A stretch of DNA of 28,185 bases, taken from NCBI GenBank assembly GCA_946482335.1, contig CAMLRG010000063.1, forward strand, positions 1 through 28,185, written 5' to 3'. This DNA is from an uncultured Duganella sp. (GTDB lineage Bacteria; Pseudomonadota; Gammaproteobacteria; Burkholderiales; Burkholderiaceae). Shown piece after piece: positions 7,563 through 16,992 of this stretch. Position numbers and translations under genes: made by a program. Positions within the stretch are counted from its first letter, which is position 1. Every line of letters begins with the position of its first letter. The notes beneath the pieces were generated by a model, which did not search any database, was not told the origin of the DNA, and saw only the letters and a program-made list of their open reading frames with translations.

Positions 7563-8201
7563 TCCGGGCGCCCCGGCCGCGCCAGGCGCCGCGGCCGGGG
7601 CGGGCTGCGGCAGTGCGGCCAGCACGGCCAGCAATGCCACCGCCGGCAGCAGCCCGAACCCCATGCCCCAGCCGGAGGCCAGCGCACCGCCCACGCAACC
7701 GAGGGCGAAGGCCAGCACGCCGCCGCCCAGCGCCGCCAGGGCGGGCCGCTGGGCCCCTCCCGCGCGGTCCAGCGCATCGATCACCAGCTGCGTGACGTTG
7801 CCGGTCATGACGGTGCTGGCCGGCAGCTTGGCCAGCAGCAGCTTGCCGTAGCCGTTCTGGGCGCCCATGGCGGCGGCGCACAGCAGGCCGGCCGCCATGT
7901 CCCAGCGCGCGCCGGCCGCCGCGGCCAGCATCAGCGCCGCCTGCAGCAGGTGGGCCGAGCGCAAGGCATCGTCGCCGGCGCGCTGGCGCCGGCGCACCAG
8001 GGCGCGCACCGCCACCACCCCGGCCACGAAGGCGGGGAAGGCCAGCAGCTTCAACAGCACGTCATTGCCCGGCGCCACCACTTCGCGTCCCAGCAGCACG
8101 AAGTTGCCCGTCACGTGGGCGGTGAACAGCCCGTGCAGGACGATGAAGCCGAGGGTATCGACGTAGCCGGCCAAAAAACTCAGGGTTGTTCCGCGTGCCA
8201 T
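7536..8201 (-). CDS. DUF1275 (YoaK-like) membrane protein
   Basis: A 221-residue inner membrane protein of the DUF1275/YoaK family, with about six hydrophobic segments. The family hallmark 'AGYVDTLGFI...FTAHVTGNFV' is near the N-terminus and 'GAQNGYGKLLL...VMTGNVTQL' lies in the middle. Function is unproven; members are suspected transporters. The ATG at 8201 follows GGGAGG and lies 22 bases inside the end of the DoxX gene, so it is the last gene of the seven-gene minus-strand operon. Its 3' end overlaps the response regulator gene by 27 bases tail to tail, leaving no room for an intergenic terminator. Confidence 0.85.
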   Translation of the reverse strand: MARGTTLSFLAGYVDTLGFIVLHGLFTAHVTGNFVLLGREVVAPGNDVLLKLLAFPAFVAGVVAVRALVRRRQRAGDDALRSAHLLQAALMLAAAAGARWDMAAGLLCAAAMGAQNGYGKLLLAKLPASTVMTGNVTQLVIDALDRAGGAQRPALAALGGGVLAFALGCVGGALASGWGMGFGLLPAVALLAVLAALPQPAPAAAPGAAGAPGSKSDNAAL

Positions 8202-8635
8202 AAGCCTCCCTTGTTTGCCAGGTCATGCCAGGCCACCAGCAGGAAGCCGCCGGCCAGGCCCAGGTGCTCGTAAAAACTGTTGGCGGCCATGAAGCGTTCC
8301 GGCCCCGCCAGCTCCCAATAGCGGTTGGCGATGAAGCTGGCCGCCACCGTGAACAGGGCCAGCCAGGCCGCGCCCAGCCAGCGCAGGCGGCCCGTCAGCA
8401 CCATGGCCGCCGCCCCCAGTTCGCCGGCGATGACGGCCGCCGCCAGCGGCGCCGCCGGCTGCAGCCCGAAGTGCCGCATTTCGCCGACCGCGCCGCCGAA
8501 ATCGAGCAGCTTGTTCAAGCCGCCCTGCAGGTAGGCGGCGCACAGCAGGGCCAGGGCCAGCCAGTGCAGGGCGCGCATGCCGGCGCCGGGGCGTCCGGTG
8601 TGCAGGCGCGCGCCGCCCGGGATGAGCGGCGCCAT
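8180..8635 (-). CDS. DoxX family membrane protein
   Basis: A 151-residue protein with four predicted membrane helices, matching the DoxX family: 'YLQGGLNKLLDFGGAVGEM' after the first helix, then 'AAVIAGELGAAAMVLTG', then a helix and a final 'NSFYEHLGLAGGFLLVAW'. DoxX-type proteins are inner membrane proteins often found in oxidative and electrophile stress operons; their biochemical role is largely open. The ATG at 8635 is one base after the TGA of the amidohydrolase, which suggests coupled translation. An internal ATG at 8578, just before the first helix, is an alternative start. The end overlaps DUF1275 by 22 bases. Confidence 0.85.
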   Translation of the reverse strand: MAPLIPGGARLHTGRPGAGMRALHWLALALLCAAYLQGGLNKLLDFGGAVGEMRHFGLQPAAPLAAAVIAGELGAAAMVLTGRLRWLGAAWLALFTVAASFIANRYWELAGPERFMAANSFYEHLGLAGGFLLVAWHDLANKGGLWHAEQP

Positions 8636-8636
8636 G

Positions 8637-10550
8637 TCACACCGCCCAGCAGGAGCAGCCCAGCGCGCCCCAGAACGACTTCAGGTCCGCGATGGGCAGC
8701 GAGCGCGTCCATGCCGTCGCATGCCGGTGGCCGTGCATGCCGCACTGGCTGGCGCAGCCGCAAGCCGCCGCTGCCGCCAGCGCCGCCGTCCTGGCATGTC
8801 CCGCCGGCGCGCCCTGGCCGGCGCTGGCGAGCGCGCCCGGCATCGCGCCCCACGCACCGTAGCCGCCATAGCGCCGCACCGGCGACCAGTCGGGCATGGC
8901 GGGCGGCGTGGGCGGGTCGTACTGGCCGAACGGGCCGGCGCCATACACCACTTTCCCGCCCACCACGGTGAGCAGCGAGGTGGTGTCAGCGATCTCGTCC
9001 TCCGGGCAGCGCAGGAAGTCGCGGTCCGGCACCATCAGGTCGGCCAGCTGGCCCACGGCGATGCGGCCCTTCTTGCCCTCCTCGTTGGAGAACCAGGTCA
9101 CGTTCTCGGTCCACATGCGCAGCGCCGCTTCGCGGTCCAGCAGGTTGCGCTGCGGGTAGAGCCGCGTGCCGCCCACCGTGCGCCCGGTGGTCAGCCAGGA
9201 CAGCGAAACCCAGGGGTTGTACGACGCCACGCGGGTGGCATCGGTGCCGGCCGACACCTTGACGCCGGATTCCAGCAGATACTTCACCGGCGGCGTCGCC
9301 TCGGCCGCCGCCGCGCCGTAGCGCTCGACGAAGTATTCGCCCTGGTACGCCATGCGGTGCTGTACCGCCACCCCGCCGCCCAGCGCCGCGATGCGGTCGA
9401 TCGATTGCGGCGAAATGGTTTCCGCATGGTCGAAGAACCAGTGCAGCCCGTCCAGCGGCATGTCGCGGTTGACCTTCTCGAACACGTCCAGCGCGCGCGA
9501 AATGGTCTCGTCGTAGGTGGCGTGCATGCGCCACGGCCAGCGGTTCTGCACCAGCACCCGTACCACGCCCTCCAGGTCGTCCTCCATATTGGCCGGCATG
9601 TCGGGGCGCGGCTGGCGGAAGTCCTCGAAGTCGGCGGCCGAGAAGGTCAGCATCTCGCCCGCGCCATTGTGGCGGAAGTAGTCGTCCCCTTGCTGGTACT
9701 TGCTGTGCGCCGCCCAGTTGAGGAAATCCTCCTTCTCCTGTTTCGGCTTTTGGGTGAACAGGTTGTAGGCCAGGCGCACCGTCAGCTGGCCGGCGTCGGC
9801 CAGTTGCTGGATCACCTGGTAATCCTCGGGATAATTCTGGTTGCCGCCGCCCGCGTCCAGCGCACCCGTCACGCCCAGGCGGTTCAGTTCGCGCATGAAG
9901 TGGCGGGTGGAGTTGAGCTGGTATTCCGGCGGCAGTTTCGGCCCCTTGGCCAGGGTCGCGTACAGGATGGTCGCGTTGGGCTTGGCCAGCAGCAGCCCGG
10001 TGGGATTGCCCGCGCCATCGCGCAGGATCTGCCCGCCCGGCGGTTCCGGTGTGTCGCGGTCGTAGCCGACGGCCCGCAGCGCCGCGCCGTTCAGCAGGGC
10101 GCGGTCGTACAGGTGCAGGATGAATACCGGCGTGTCGGGCGCCGCCGCGTTCAGCTCCTCGATGGTCGGCAGGCGTTTCTCTACGAACTGGTGTTCGGTA
10201 AAGCCGCCCACCACGCGCACCCATTGCGGCGCCGGCGTGACCGCCACCTGGGCGCGCAGCATGGCCATGGCGTCGGCCAGCGACCGCACGCCATCCCAGC
10301 GCAGTTCCATGTTGAAGTTCAGGCCACCGCGGATCAGGTGCAGGTGGTTGTCGATCAGGCCGGGCAGCACGCGCCGGCCCTGCAGGTCGATCACGCGGGT
10401 TTGCGGACCCGCCAGGGGCAGGATGTCGCGCGCTTGGCCGACGTGGGAAAAGCGGCCGCTGCTCACGGCGACCGCCCCGGCCTCGGGCTGGCCCTTGTCC
10501 AGCGTGGTGAAGCGGCCGTTATGGAGTATCAGCTCCGGTGCAGCAGTCAT
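8637..10550 (-). CDS. YtcJ-like amidohydrolase (Amidohydro_3) with Cys/His tail
   Basis: A 637-residue metal-dependent amidohydrolase of the YtcJ/Amidohydro_3 type, probably cleaving C-N bonds in an unknown substrate. The metal-binding 'LIDNHLHL' gives His69 and His71. Further conserved elements are 'FFDHAETIS', 'VQHRMAYQGE' and the late Asp in 'GTDATRVASYNPW'. No signal peptide is seen. After the barrel comes an unusual tail with Cys597, Cys599, Cys603, His606, His608, His610 and a final C-x-C (632, 634), which looks like an extra metal or redox site. The start at 10550 follows AAGGAGGAC, and its ATGA overlaps the stop of the XapX gene. Confidence 0.88.
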   Translation of the reverse strand: MTAAPELILHNGRFTTLDKGQPEAGAVAVSSGRFSHVGQARDILPLAGPQTRVIDLQGRRVLPGLIDNHLHLIRGGLNFNMELRWDGVRSLADAMAMLRAQVAVTPAPQWVRVVGGFTEHQFVEKRLPTIEELNAAAPDTPVFILHLYDRALLNGAALRAVGYDRDTPEPPGGQILRDGAGNPTGLLLAKPNATILYATLAKGPKLPPEYQLNSTRHFMRELNRLGVTGALDAGGGNQNYPEDYQVIQQLADAGQLTVRLAYNLFTQKPKQEKEDFLNWAAHSKYQQGDDYFRHNGAGEMLTFSAADFEDFRQPRPDMPANMEDDLEGVVRVLVQNRWPWRMHATYDETISRALDVFEKVNRDMPLDGLHWFFDHAETISPQSIDRIAALGGGVAVQHRMAYQGEYFVERYGAAAAEATPPVKYLLESGVKVSAGTDATRVASYNPWVSLSWLTTGRTVGGTRLYPQRNLLDREAALRMWTENVTWFSNEEGKKGRIAVGQLADLMVPDRDFLRCPEDEIADTTSLLTVVGGKVVYGAGPFGQYDPPTPPAMPDWSPVRRYGGYGAWGAMPGALASAGQGAPAGHARTAALAAAAACGCASQCGMHGHRHATAWTRSLPIADLKSFWGALGCSCWAV

Positions 10551-10804
10551 TGCTTGTCCTCCTTGGTGCTGGCGCAGGGCAGTTCGCCGAAACAATGCGG
10601 CTTGACCTGTCCCTGCAGCCAGGATACCTGCCGGTCCTTCGGTTCCAGCCACTGGCGCACCAGCGGCGGCACCTGTTCTCCCAGCAGGATGCCGAGCAGC
10701 CCCACCAGCGCCACCACGGGCGGCGCCGGCGAGCGCACGTTCAGCACGCCGTACAGGATGCCGGCCAGCAGGCCGGCGCCCAGCGAGAGAAGATAGATCT
10801 TCAC
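10547..10804 (-). CDS. XapX domain (DUF1427) small membrane protein
   Basis: An 85-residue protein with two hydrophobic segments: 'IYLLSLGAGLLAGILYGVL' and 'VVALVGLLGILLGEQVPP'. This is the XapX/DUF1427 pattern, including 'RSPAPPVVALVGLLGI'. The family is small, membrane-bound and uncharacterised. Beyond the domain the tail contains 'KPHCFGELPCAS', one His and two Cys, echoing the Cys/His tail of the amidohydrolase encoded next. The start is GTG at 10804, preceded by GGAAGG; its GTGA overlaps the YcaC-like gene's stop. Its own stop overlaps the amidohydrolase ATG. It is thus coupled on both sides. Confidence 0.85.
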   Translation of the reverse strand: MKIYLLSLGAGLLAGILYGVLNVRSPAPPVVALVGLLGILLGEQVPPLVRQWLEPKDRQVSWLQGQVKPHCFGELPCASTKEDKQ

Positions 10805-11457
10805 TGGCCTTCCTTGGCGTGGAACATGGTCTGCGCGTAAATGATACCCAGGCCGTAGGCGCCGCCGTATTTCTTGGCGATGCCGGTGGTCATTTCATAG
10901 GTGTTGGTACGCGCCCAGTCGCGCTGCAGTTCCAGCAGGTATTGCAGCGAGGTCATCGGACGTGCGCCAGCCTGCACCATGCGGTCCATGGCGCGCTCAT
11001 GCGCTTCGGCCGACACGTCGCCGCAGGCGTCGGCGATCACGTACACCTCGAAGCCTTGGTCCAGCGCCGACAGTGCCGGGCCGACGATGCAGACGCCGGT
11101 CCACAGGCCGGCCAGCACGATGCGCTTCTTGCCGATGGCATTCACGCGGCGGATCACGTTTTCGTCTTCCCAGGTGTTCATCGAAGTGCGGTCGGTCACT
11201 TCGGCACCGGGGAAGGCGGCCTTGATCTCGTCGAACACCGGGCCGGAGAAGCTCTTCTCGGCCACGCTGGTGATGATGGTCGAGACGTCGAAGCCGGCCG
11301 CGGCGTGCGCCACCAGGGCCGCATTGCTGCGCAGCTGGATGGCGTCGATCGAGTGGGTGGCGAACGCCATCTGCGACTGGTGGTCGATCATGATCAGGGT
11401 ATGGTCTTGCGGCGACAGCAGCATGGAGCCCGGGGTGGCTTTGGCGGTGATGGTCAT
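10801..11457 (-). CDS. Isochorismatase-fold cysteine hydrolase (YcaC-like)
   Basis: A 218-residue hydrolase of the isochorismatase superfamily, YcaC group. The catalytic triad is visible as Asp25 ('MIDHQ'), Lys68 ('AEKSF') and Cys123 ('TGVCIVGP'), which is the normal order and spacing. The substrate of YcaC-type enzymes is not established. No signal peptide is seen, so it is cytosolic. The ATG at 11457 is preceded by GAAAGGAAAAC and lies 22 bases after the catalase stop. It overlaps the GTG of the XapX gene by four bases. The order YcaC-like, XapX, amidohydrolase, all with overlapping stops and starts, suggests one pathway or complex. Confidence 0.9.
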   Translation of the reverse strand: MTITAKATPGSMLLSPQDHTLIMIDHQSQMAFATHSIDAIQLRSNAALVAHAAAGFDVSTIITSVAEKSFSGPVFDEIKAAFPGAEVTDRTSMNTWEDENVIRRVNAIGKKRIVLAGLWTGVCIVGPALSALDQGFEVYVIADACGDVSAEAHERAMDRMVQAGARPMTSLQYLLELQRDWARTNTYEMTTGIAKKYGGAYGLGIIYAQTMFHAKEGQ

Positions 11458-11479
11458 TTTGTTTTCCTTTCAGGGTTGA

Positions 11480-12925
11480 TTACCAAAGTGGTCGTAATTT
11501 GTCGAGCGCGGCGGCGACGCCGGCGCCATAGGCTTCATCAGCCTTGTTGCAGTTTTCGATGTGGCGCTGCTGGATGTGCAGCGGCACGCCGGCCAGGGAG
11601 CGCGCCGTGTTGTCGAACAGGGCCTGGCGCTGCTGCTCGTCCATCAGGCGGAACAGGGCGCGCGGCTGGCTGTAGTAGTCGTCGTCGGCGCGGTGGTTCC
11701 AGCGCATGGCGGCGCCCTCCAGGGCCAGCGGCGGCTCGGCGTAGGCGGCTTGTTCCTGCCATTCGCCTTTGGAATTGGGCTCGTAGCCGATGCTGCCGCC
11801 CTGGTTGCCGTCGACGCGCATGGCGCCGTCGCGGTGGTAGCTGTGGAAAGGACAGCGCGGTGTGTTGACCGGGATGGCATGGTGGTTCACGCCCAGGCGG
11901 TAGCGCTGGGCATCCCCATAGGCGAACAGGCGCGATTGCAGCATGCGGTCGGGCGAGAAGCCGATGCCCGGCACCACATTGGCCGGCGTGAAGGCGGCCT
12001 GTTCGACGTCGGCGTGGTAGTTGTCCGGATTGCGGTTCAACTCCAGCACGCCTACTTCATGCAGCGGGAATTCCTTGTGCGGCCAGACCTTGGTCAGGTC
12101 GAAGGGATTGAAAGCGGCCTGCGCTGCCTGCTGCTCCGTCATCAGCTGCACCTTCAGCGTCCAGCGCGGGTAGTCGCCGCGCTCGATGGCTTCGAACAGG
12201 TCGCGCTGCGAGGATTCGCGGTCCTTCGCGATCAGCTCCGCCGCCTCGGCATCGGTGAGGTTGACGATGCCCTGCTGGCTGATGAAATGGAACTTGACCC
12301 AGTGCCGCTCGCCGGCGCCGTTGAGGAAGCTGAAGGTGTGGCTGCCGAAGCCGTGCATGTGGCGGTAGGAAGCCGGGATGCCGCGCTCGCTCATCACGAT
12401 GGTGACTTGGTGCAGCGCCTCGGGCAGCAGGGTCCAGAAGTCCCAGTTGTTTTCCGCGCTGCGCAGGTTGCTGCGCGGGTCGCGCTTGACGGCGTGGTTC
12501 AGGTCCGGGAACTTCAGCGGGTCGCGCATGAAGAAGACCGGCGTGTTGTTGCCCACCACGTCCCAGTTGCCCTGCTCGGTGTAGAACTTGACGGCGAAGC
12601 CGCGGATGTCGCGCTCGGCGTCGGCTGCGCCGCGCTCACCGGCCACGGTGGAAAAGCGCGCGAACACCTCGGTCTTCTTGCCTACGGCGCCGAACAGGGC
12701 GGCCTTGGTGTAGCGCGTGATGTCGTGCGTCACGGTGAAGCTGCCGAAGGCGCCCGAGCCCTTGGCGTGCATGCGCCGCTCCGGGATCACTTCGCGGTGG
12801 AAGTGGGCCAGCTTTTCCAGGTGCCATACGTCCTGCAGCAGCATGGGGCCGCGCGGGCCCGCCGTTTCCACGTTCTGGTTGTCGGCGACCGGTGCGCCGG
12901 CCGCCGTGGTCAGTTTGCGCTCCAT
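11480..12925 (-). CDS. katA: Monofunctional heme catalase (small subunit type)
   Basis: A 481-residue catalase that turns hydrogen peroxide into water and oxygen. Distal His53 lies in '[12 protein letters not shown]', distal Asn126 in '[10 protein letters not shown]', 73 residues apart as in bovine catalase, and the proximal heme Tyr is in '[14 protein letters not shown]'. The length fits the small-subunit clade. No signal peptide is seen, so it is probably cytosolic. The ATG at 12925 follows the hydrolase stop by four bases, and its ribosome binding site AAGGG lies within the last codons of that hydrolase. It is the second gene of the seven-gene operon. The symbol is by family resemblance. 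Confidence 0.95.
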   Translation of the reverse strand: MERKLTTAAGAPVADNQNVETAGPRGPMLLQDVWHLEKLAHFHREVIPERRMHAKGSGAFGSFTVTHDITRYTKAALFGAVGKKTEVFARFSTVAGERGAADAERDIRGFAVKFYTEQGNWDVVGNNTPVFFMRDPLKFPDLNHAVKRDPRSNLRSAENNWDFWTLLPEALHQVTIVMSERGIPASYRHMHGFGSHTFSFLNGAGERHWVKFHFISQQGIVNLTDAEAAELIAKDRESSQRDLFEAIERGDYPRWTLKVQLMTEQQAAQAAFNPFDLTKVWPHKEFPLHEVGVLELNRNPDNYHADVEQAAFTPANVVPGIGFSPDRMLQSRLFAYGDAQRYRLGVNHHAIPVNTPRCPFHSYHRDGAMRVDGNQGGSIGYEPNSKGEWQEQAAYAEPPLALEGAAMRWNHRADDDYYSQPRALFRLMDEQQRQALFDNTARSLAGVPLHIQQRHIENCNKADEAYGAGVAAALDKLRPLW

Positions 12926-12929
12926 GGCT

Positions 12930-13889
12930 TCAGCCCTTGATGAATGCCAGCAGGTCGGCGTTCAGCTTGTCCTTGTGGGTGTCGGCCAGGCCGTGCGGCG
13001 CGCCCGGGTAGACCACCAGCTTGGCGTTCTTCAGCAGCTTGGCCGAGGCATGGGCCGAGGCGCCGATCGGCACGATCTGGTCGTCGTCGCCATGCAGCAC
13101 CAGCACCGGGATGTCGATCTTCTTCAGGTCGGCGGTGAAGTCGGTTTCCGAGAACGCCTTGATGGAGTCGTAAGTATTCTTGTGGCCGCCCATCATGCCC
13201 TGCATCCACCAGGCATTGATGATGCCTTGCGAAGGCTTGGCGCCGGGGCGGTTGTAGCCGTAGAAGGGACCGGAGGCGATGTCCAGGTAGAGCTGGGAAC
13301 GGTCCTTCAGCGAGCCGGCGCGGATGCCGTCGAACACTTCGATCGGCAAGCCGCCCGGGTTGGCCGGGGTTTTCAGCATCAGCGGCGGCACGGCGGAAAT
13401 CAGGCCGGCCTTGGCCACGCGCTTGCTGCCGTGGCGGCCCAGGTAGCGCGCCACTTCGCCGCCGCCGGTGGAAAAGCCGAACAGCACGGCATTTTTCACG
13501 TCCAGCTTGTCCAGCAGCTGCGCCAGGTCGTCGGCGTAGTGGTCCATATCGTTGCCGTCCCACGGCTGGCTGGAGCGGCCGTGGCCGCGGCGGTCGTGCG
13601 CGATGGTGCGGTAGCCGTGGTCGGCCAGGAACAGCATCTGCGATTCCCAGCTGTCGGAGTTGAGCGGCCAGCCATGGCTGAAGACGACGACCGGGCCGTT
13701 GCGCGGGCCCCAGTCCTTGTAATAGATCTCCACTCCGTCGCGGGTGGTGAAGGTGCCGGAGGTGCGGCCGGCGCCGCCCTTGGCGGGCGCCGGCGCCGCG
13801 CTGGCGGTGAGGGAGGAACCTGCGGCGACGGCGGCGGTGGCTGCGCCCAACAGGACGTTGCGGCGGCGCTTGCTGATCGGGGATGACAT
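12930..13889 (-). CDS. Exported alpha/beta hydrolase (cofactor-free haloperoxidase type)
   Basis: A 319-residue alpha/beta hydrolase of the non-heme chloroperoxidase/esterase group. The oxyanion motif is '[11 protein letters not shown]', the nucleophile is Ser140 in '[13 protein letters not shown]', the acid is within Asp268-270 in 'HGDDDQIVP', and His299 lies in 'GAPHGLAD'. In vitro such proteins can show perhydrolase and haloperoxidase activity; the physiological reaction is usually an esterase or lactonase. The N-terminus '[18 protein letters not shown]' resembles a Tat signal, so it is probably exported, unlike many cytosolic relatives. The start at 13889 was chosen for the signal sequence. 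It heads the seven-gene minus-strand operon, four bases before catalase. Confidence 0.9.
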   Translation of the reverse strand: MSSPISKRRRNVLLGAATAAVAAGSSLTASAAPAPAKGGAGRTSGTFTTRDGVEIYYKDWGPRNGPVVVFSHGWPLNSDSWESQMLFLADHGYRTIAHDRRGHGRSSQPWDGNDMDHYADDLAQLLDKLDVKNAVLFGFSTGGGEVARYLGRHGSKRVAKAGLISAVPPLMLKTPANPGGLPIEVFDGIRAGSLKDRSQLYLDIASGPFYGYNRPGAKPSQGIINAWWMQGMMGGHKNTYDSIKAFSETDFTADLKKIDIPVLVLHGDDDQIVPIGASAHASAKLLKNAKLVVYPGAPHGLADTHKDKLNADLLAFIKG

Positions 13890-13980
13890 GGTGGTGGCCT
13901 TTCTTTCTTGTGGGTGGATGGCACTTGAAAGGATAGCCAGCGGGCGGCCGCCGCAAATCGCCCATACGGGTGCGTGGCGC
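13890..13980 (-). promoter_or_regulatory. Probable promoter region of the seven-gene redox operon
   Basis: These 91 bases separate the kinase stop from the first gene of the operon and are the only sizeable gap upstream of it. On the minus strand TTGCGG followed 15 bases later by TATCCT is a weak promoter candidate. Farther upstream, CGCCCATACGGGTGCG at 13960-13975 (plus strand) has a CCC-N4-GGG core that could bind a dimeric regulator. No strong intrinsic terminator for the kinase gene is visible. Confidence 0.35.
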
Positions 13981-16900
13981 CTACCTCTTTTGGGGGAGGC
14001 TTGGCGGCCGCGGTGGTGCGCCGGGCAGCCAGCGCCGCAGCCGGGCCAGCCAGCTCGCTTCGCGCCGCTCGACAAAGGCCAGTTGCGCCGGCAGTTGCAG
14101 GCGTACGGTGGTGCCGCCGCCGGCCGGCGACAGCACGGTGCAGCTGGCGCCGATGGACGCGGCCCGCTCGCGCATGCCGACCAGGCCGAAGTGGCCCGGC
14201 CGCCCGGCCGCCGCCAATGCCTCGCCCACGCCGCAGCCATCGTCGTGCACGTCGAGCCGGAACCAGTCGGCGCCGTAATCGAGCAGCAGCTCGACGCGCC
14301 TTGCCTGGGCATGGCGGGCGGCATTGAACAGCGCTTCGCGCGCGATCGACAGTACGTCCTCGTGCACCCGCGGCGGCATGGCGCGCGGGTTGCCGCAGAT
14401 CGCGACGTGGAAGCGTTCATGCAACAGCACCGCGCCGTACTGGCGCAGCGATTGCGCCAATTCTTCCGCTTCGCCGGTGGCGCGCAAGTCCAGGATGTAG
14501 TTGCGGCCCTCGGCCATCAGCTGGTCGGCCAGCTCCAGCGTCTGCTCGAGCTTGGCCTTTTCCTCGCTGCCCGCTGCCAGCCGCGCCGCCTGGCGGTCGA
14601 AGAACATGATCAGGCCCTGCACGCTTTGCAGCAGGGTGTCGTGCAGGCCCCGCGCGATGCGGGCGCGTTCGGCCAGGCGTTCGTGCAGCAAGTCCTGCAT
14701 GCGCGCGGTCAGCTGGCGCACGCGCAGCGCGTACAGCGCGGCCAGCGCCAGGATGCCAGCCGCCGCCAGCAGGGCGGTGAACCATGGCGTCTGGGTGAAG
14801 GTGGGCGGGATCTCGAGATGCAGCGTGGCGCCGTCGCCGTTCCATACGCCATCCTCGTTCGACGCCACCACGCGGAAACGGTAATGCCCCGGCTGCAGGT
14901 TGGTATAGAAGGCTTCGCGCCGTCCCTGCACGTCCTGCCAGCCGGCGTCCACCCCTTCCAGCATGTAGCTGAAGCGCACCCGTTCCGGCATCGACAGGGT
15001 GAGCGCGGTGAAGGCGATCGCCACGTCCTTGCTGCCTTTGGGCAGGCGCACTTGCGGCAAGGGCAGGTAGGAGGCGCCGCCCGAACGCAGGGCGCGGATC
15101 TGTACTTCGGGCGCCAGCCGGTTGCGTGCGATGTGGCCCGGATCGATGCTGGCGACGTCGCTGGCGGTGGAGAACCATAGCCTGCCGTCGCTGGCCTGTA
15201 CCAGCGAGGGCAGGGGACGGAACTGCTCCGCGCCGCCCACCAGGCCATCCTGCGCATCGAAGTGCTCGAAGCGCGGCGCGTAGCCCGACCCGGCCGTCAG
15301 CAGGCGCTCCACTTCCTGCGCGGCGATGCGCGTGATGCCATCGACCCCGTGCAGCCATAATTCCCCCTGCGGCGTGCGCGCCATGCCCGAAATGCCGCGC
15401 AGCTGGGCATTGACGGCGTGGAAGCCGGCGCCGTCGAACCAGCCCAGGCCGTATTCGCCGCCGGCCCACACCAGCGTGCCGTCGGCCAGCAGCGACTGCA
15501 CATTGCCCAGCTCGATGCCGTCGCTTGCGCCGTACACCTGCGCCTTGCCCTGTTCGATCACGGCCACGCGGTTGCGCGGGTAGGCGACCCAGATGCGGCC
15601 GCGGCTATCGGTGGCCAGCGCCGGCGCCATCCCCTCCGGCAGGCCGGCCACGCCGCCATCCTTGGTCCAGCGCTGGCCGTCGGCAGTGAACAAGCCTTTG
15701 CGCGAGATGGAAAGCCACATGCGGCCGCTGGTGTCGAGCGTCATGGCTTGCACGTCGTGCTGGGCGTATTCGGGCGGATGCGGGAACCAGGTCATCAGCC
15801 CGGACGGCGCGCGCCGCCAGCGTTCATTGCTGTTGCCGAACCATAGCGCCCCGTCCGGCGCGCGGTAGCCGGCCGTCATGAAATTGGCTTCGCGCCGCAG
15901 CTGCTCGCCGGTGCTGCTGTAGCTGTGGACACCGCCGGCCTGGTCGCTGATCACCACCTTGCCGTCGCTGTCGGCCACCATGCCAGGATGGTCCATGGGC
16001 TGGGCGGTGGACAGGATGCGCAGCCGGTTGCGGCGCAGCCGGTCCAGGCCGGCCGAGGTGCCGACCCAGACATTGCCTTCCCGGTCTTCGAACCAGGTTT
16101 GCGGCAGGGCGCCGCTGATGCCGTTTTCGCGCGTCAGCTTCTGTCCCGCAGCGGTGGCGACGCCGGGCGTGGCGCGTTCCAGTGCGTCGCCATTCAACAG
16201 CCACATGGTGCCGTTGCGGTCGAAGTGGATGCCATTGGCCGTCACCGCGGGTCGCGGCGCCGGCTTGCCGCGCGGCGCTTCCGGCAGCACGCGGTAGCCG
16301 TGGCGGATGCCGTCGGTGGCCCAAATGGTGCCGTCCGGCCCCTCAGCCATCGCCATCAGGTCCAGGTGGGGCCAGGCGCGGCGGAAGCGCTGGCCGTCGC
16401 CGTCGCGCCAATAGGCGCCGCCCTGCACCGACACCCATTGCCGCCCGCTGCGGCTGAACAGCACCTGGCGCACCGGCCCGGCCGGCAAGCCGCTGTCCTG
16501 CGTCACCTGCGTAAAGCGCGCGGCGCCCGGCTTGAGCTGCGCCAGGCCGCCGCCGACGCATGCCCAGATGCTGCCATCGGGACCTTCGGTCAGGCTCATC
16601 ACGCCGGCCGGCGGCAAGCCTTGCGCCGGGCCGAACTCGCGCACCTTGCCGCCCACCAGGGCCGTGATGCCGCCGAAACGGTGGCCGATCCACAAGCTGC
16701 CGTCGCGCGTGGCCAGCAAGCCCACCGTGCTGGGCGACTGCAGGCGGTGCCCGCCGAGCGCCTCGACGCGCTCGAACGTGGCGCCGTCGAAGCGGTGCAA
16801 GCCGCCCGGCGAGGAGATCCACAGCCAGCCATCCCTGGTCTGGGCGAACTTGACGACGTCGCTGGGGGCGCCGTGCAGGCGGGTCCAGGCGGTGTGGGTG

Positions 16901-16986
16901 TAATCGGCCAGCAGGCGTGGGGATGCGGCTTGCGCGCCCAGGCCCGCCGCAAACAGGAGGGCGGCAATCAGGAAACGGGGGGACAT
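13981..16986 (-). CDS. Propeller-type sensor histidine kinase (HisKA_3), orphan
   Basis: A 1001-residue sensor kinase. Residues 1-20 form a signal peptide. About 25-650 hold two-component-regulator propeller repeats ('[19 protein letters not shown]', '[14 protein letters not shown]', '[13 protein letters not shown]' and more). Next comes a Y_Y_Y immunoglobulin-like domain ('[19 protein letters not shown]...[12 protein letters not shown]'), one membrane helix, and a cytosolic HisKA_3 domain with phospho-acceptor His782 in '[10 protein letters not shown]'. The ATPase domain has Asn888 in '[10 protein letters not shown]' and Asp915 in 'HDDGCGVG'. It senses a periplasmic signal and should phosphorylate a NarL-type regulator; none is adjacent, but one lies at 6915-7562. 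TACACT six bases before the ATG suggests its own leaderless promoter. Confidence 0.93.
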   Translation of the reverse strand: MSPRFLIAALLFAAGLGAQAASPRLLADYTHTAWTRLHGAPSDVVKFAQTRDGWLWISSPGGLHRFDGATFERVEALGGHRLQSPSTVGLLATRDGSLWIGHRFGGITALVGGKVREFGPAQGLPPAGVMSLTEGPDGSIWACVGGGLAQLKPGAARFTQVTQDSGLPAGPVRQVLFSRSGRQWVSVQGGAYWRDGDGQRFRRAWPHLDLMAMAEGPDGTIWATDGIRHGYRVLPEAPRGKPAPRPAVTANGIHFDRNGTMWLLNGDALERATPGVATAAGQKLTRENGISGALPQTWFEDREGNVWVGTSAGLDRLRRNRLRILSTAQPMDHPGMVADSDGKVVISDQAGGVHSYSSTGEQLRREANFMTAGYRAPDGALWFGNSNERWRRAPSGLMTWFPHPPEYAQHDVQAMTLDTSGRMWLSISRKGLFTADGQRWTKDGGVAGLPEGMAPALATDSRGRIWVAYPRNRVAVIEQGKAQVYGASDGIELGNVQSLLADGTLVWAGGEYGLGWFDGAGFHAVNAQLRGISGMARTPQGELWLHGVDGITRIAAQEVERLLTAGSGYAPRFEHFDAQDGLVGGAEQFRPLPSLVQASDGRLWFSTASDVASIDPGHIARNRLAPEVQIRALRSGGASYLPLPQVRLPKGSKDVAIAFTALTLSMPERVRFSYMLEGVDAGWQDVQGRREAFYTNLQPGHYRFRVVASNEDGVWNGDGATLHLEIPPTFTQTPWFTALLAAAGILALAALYALRVRQLTARMQDLLHERLAERARIARGLHDTLLQSVQGLIMFFDRQAARLAAGSEEKAKLEQTLELADQLMAEGRNYILDLRATGEAEELAQSLRQYGAVLLHERFHVAICGNPRAMPPRVHEDVLSIAREALFNAARHAQARRVELLLDYGADWFRLDVHDDGCGVGEALAAAGRPGHFGLVGMRERAASIGASCTVLSPAGGGTTVRLQLPAQLAFVERREASWLARLRRWLPGAPPRPPSLPQKR

Positions 16987-16992
16987 GCCGCC

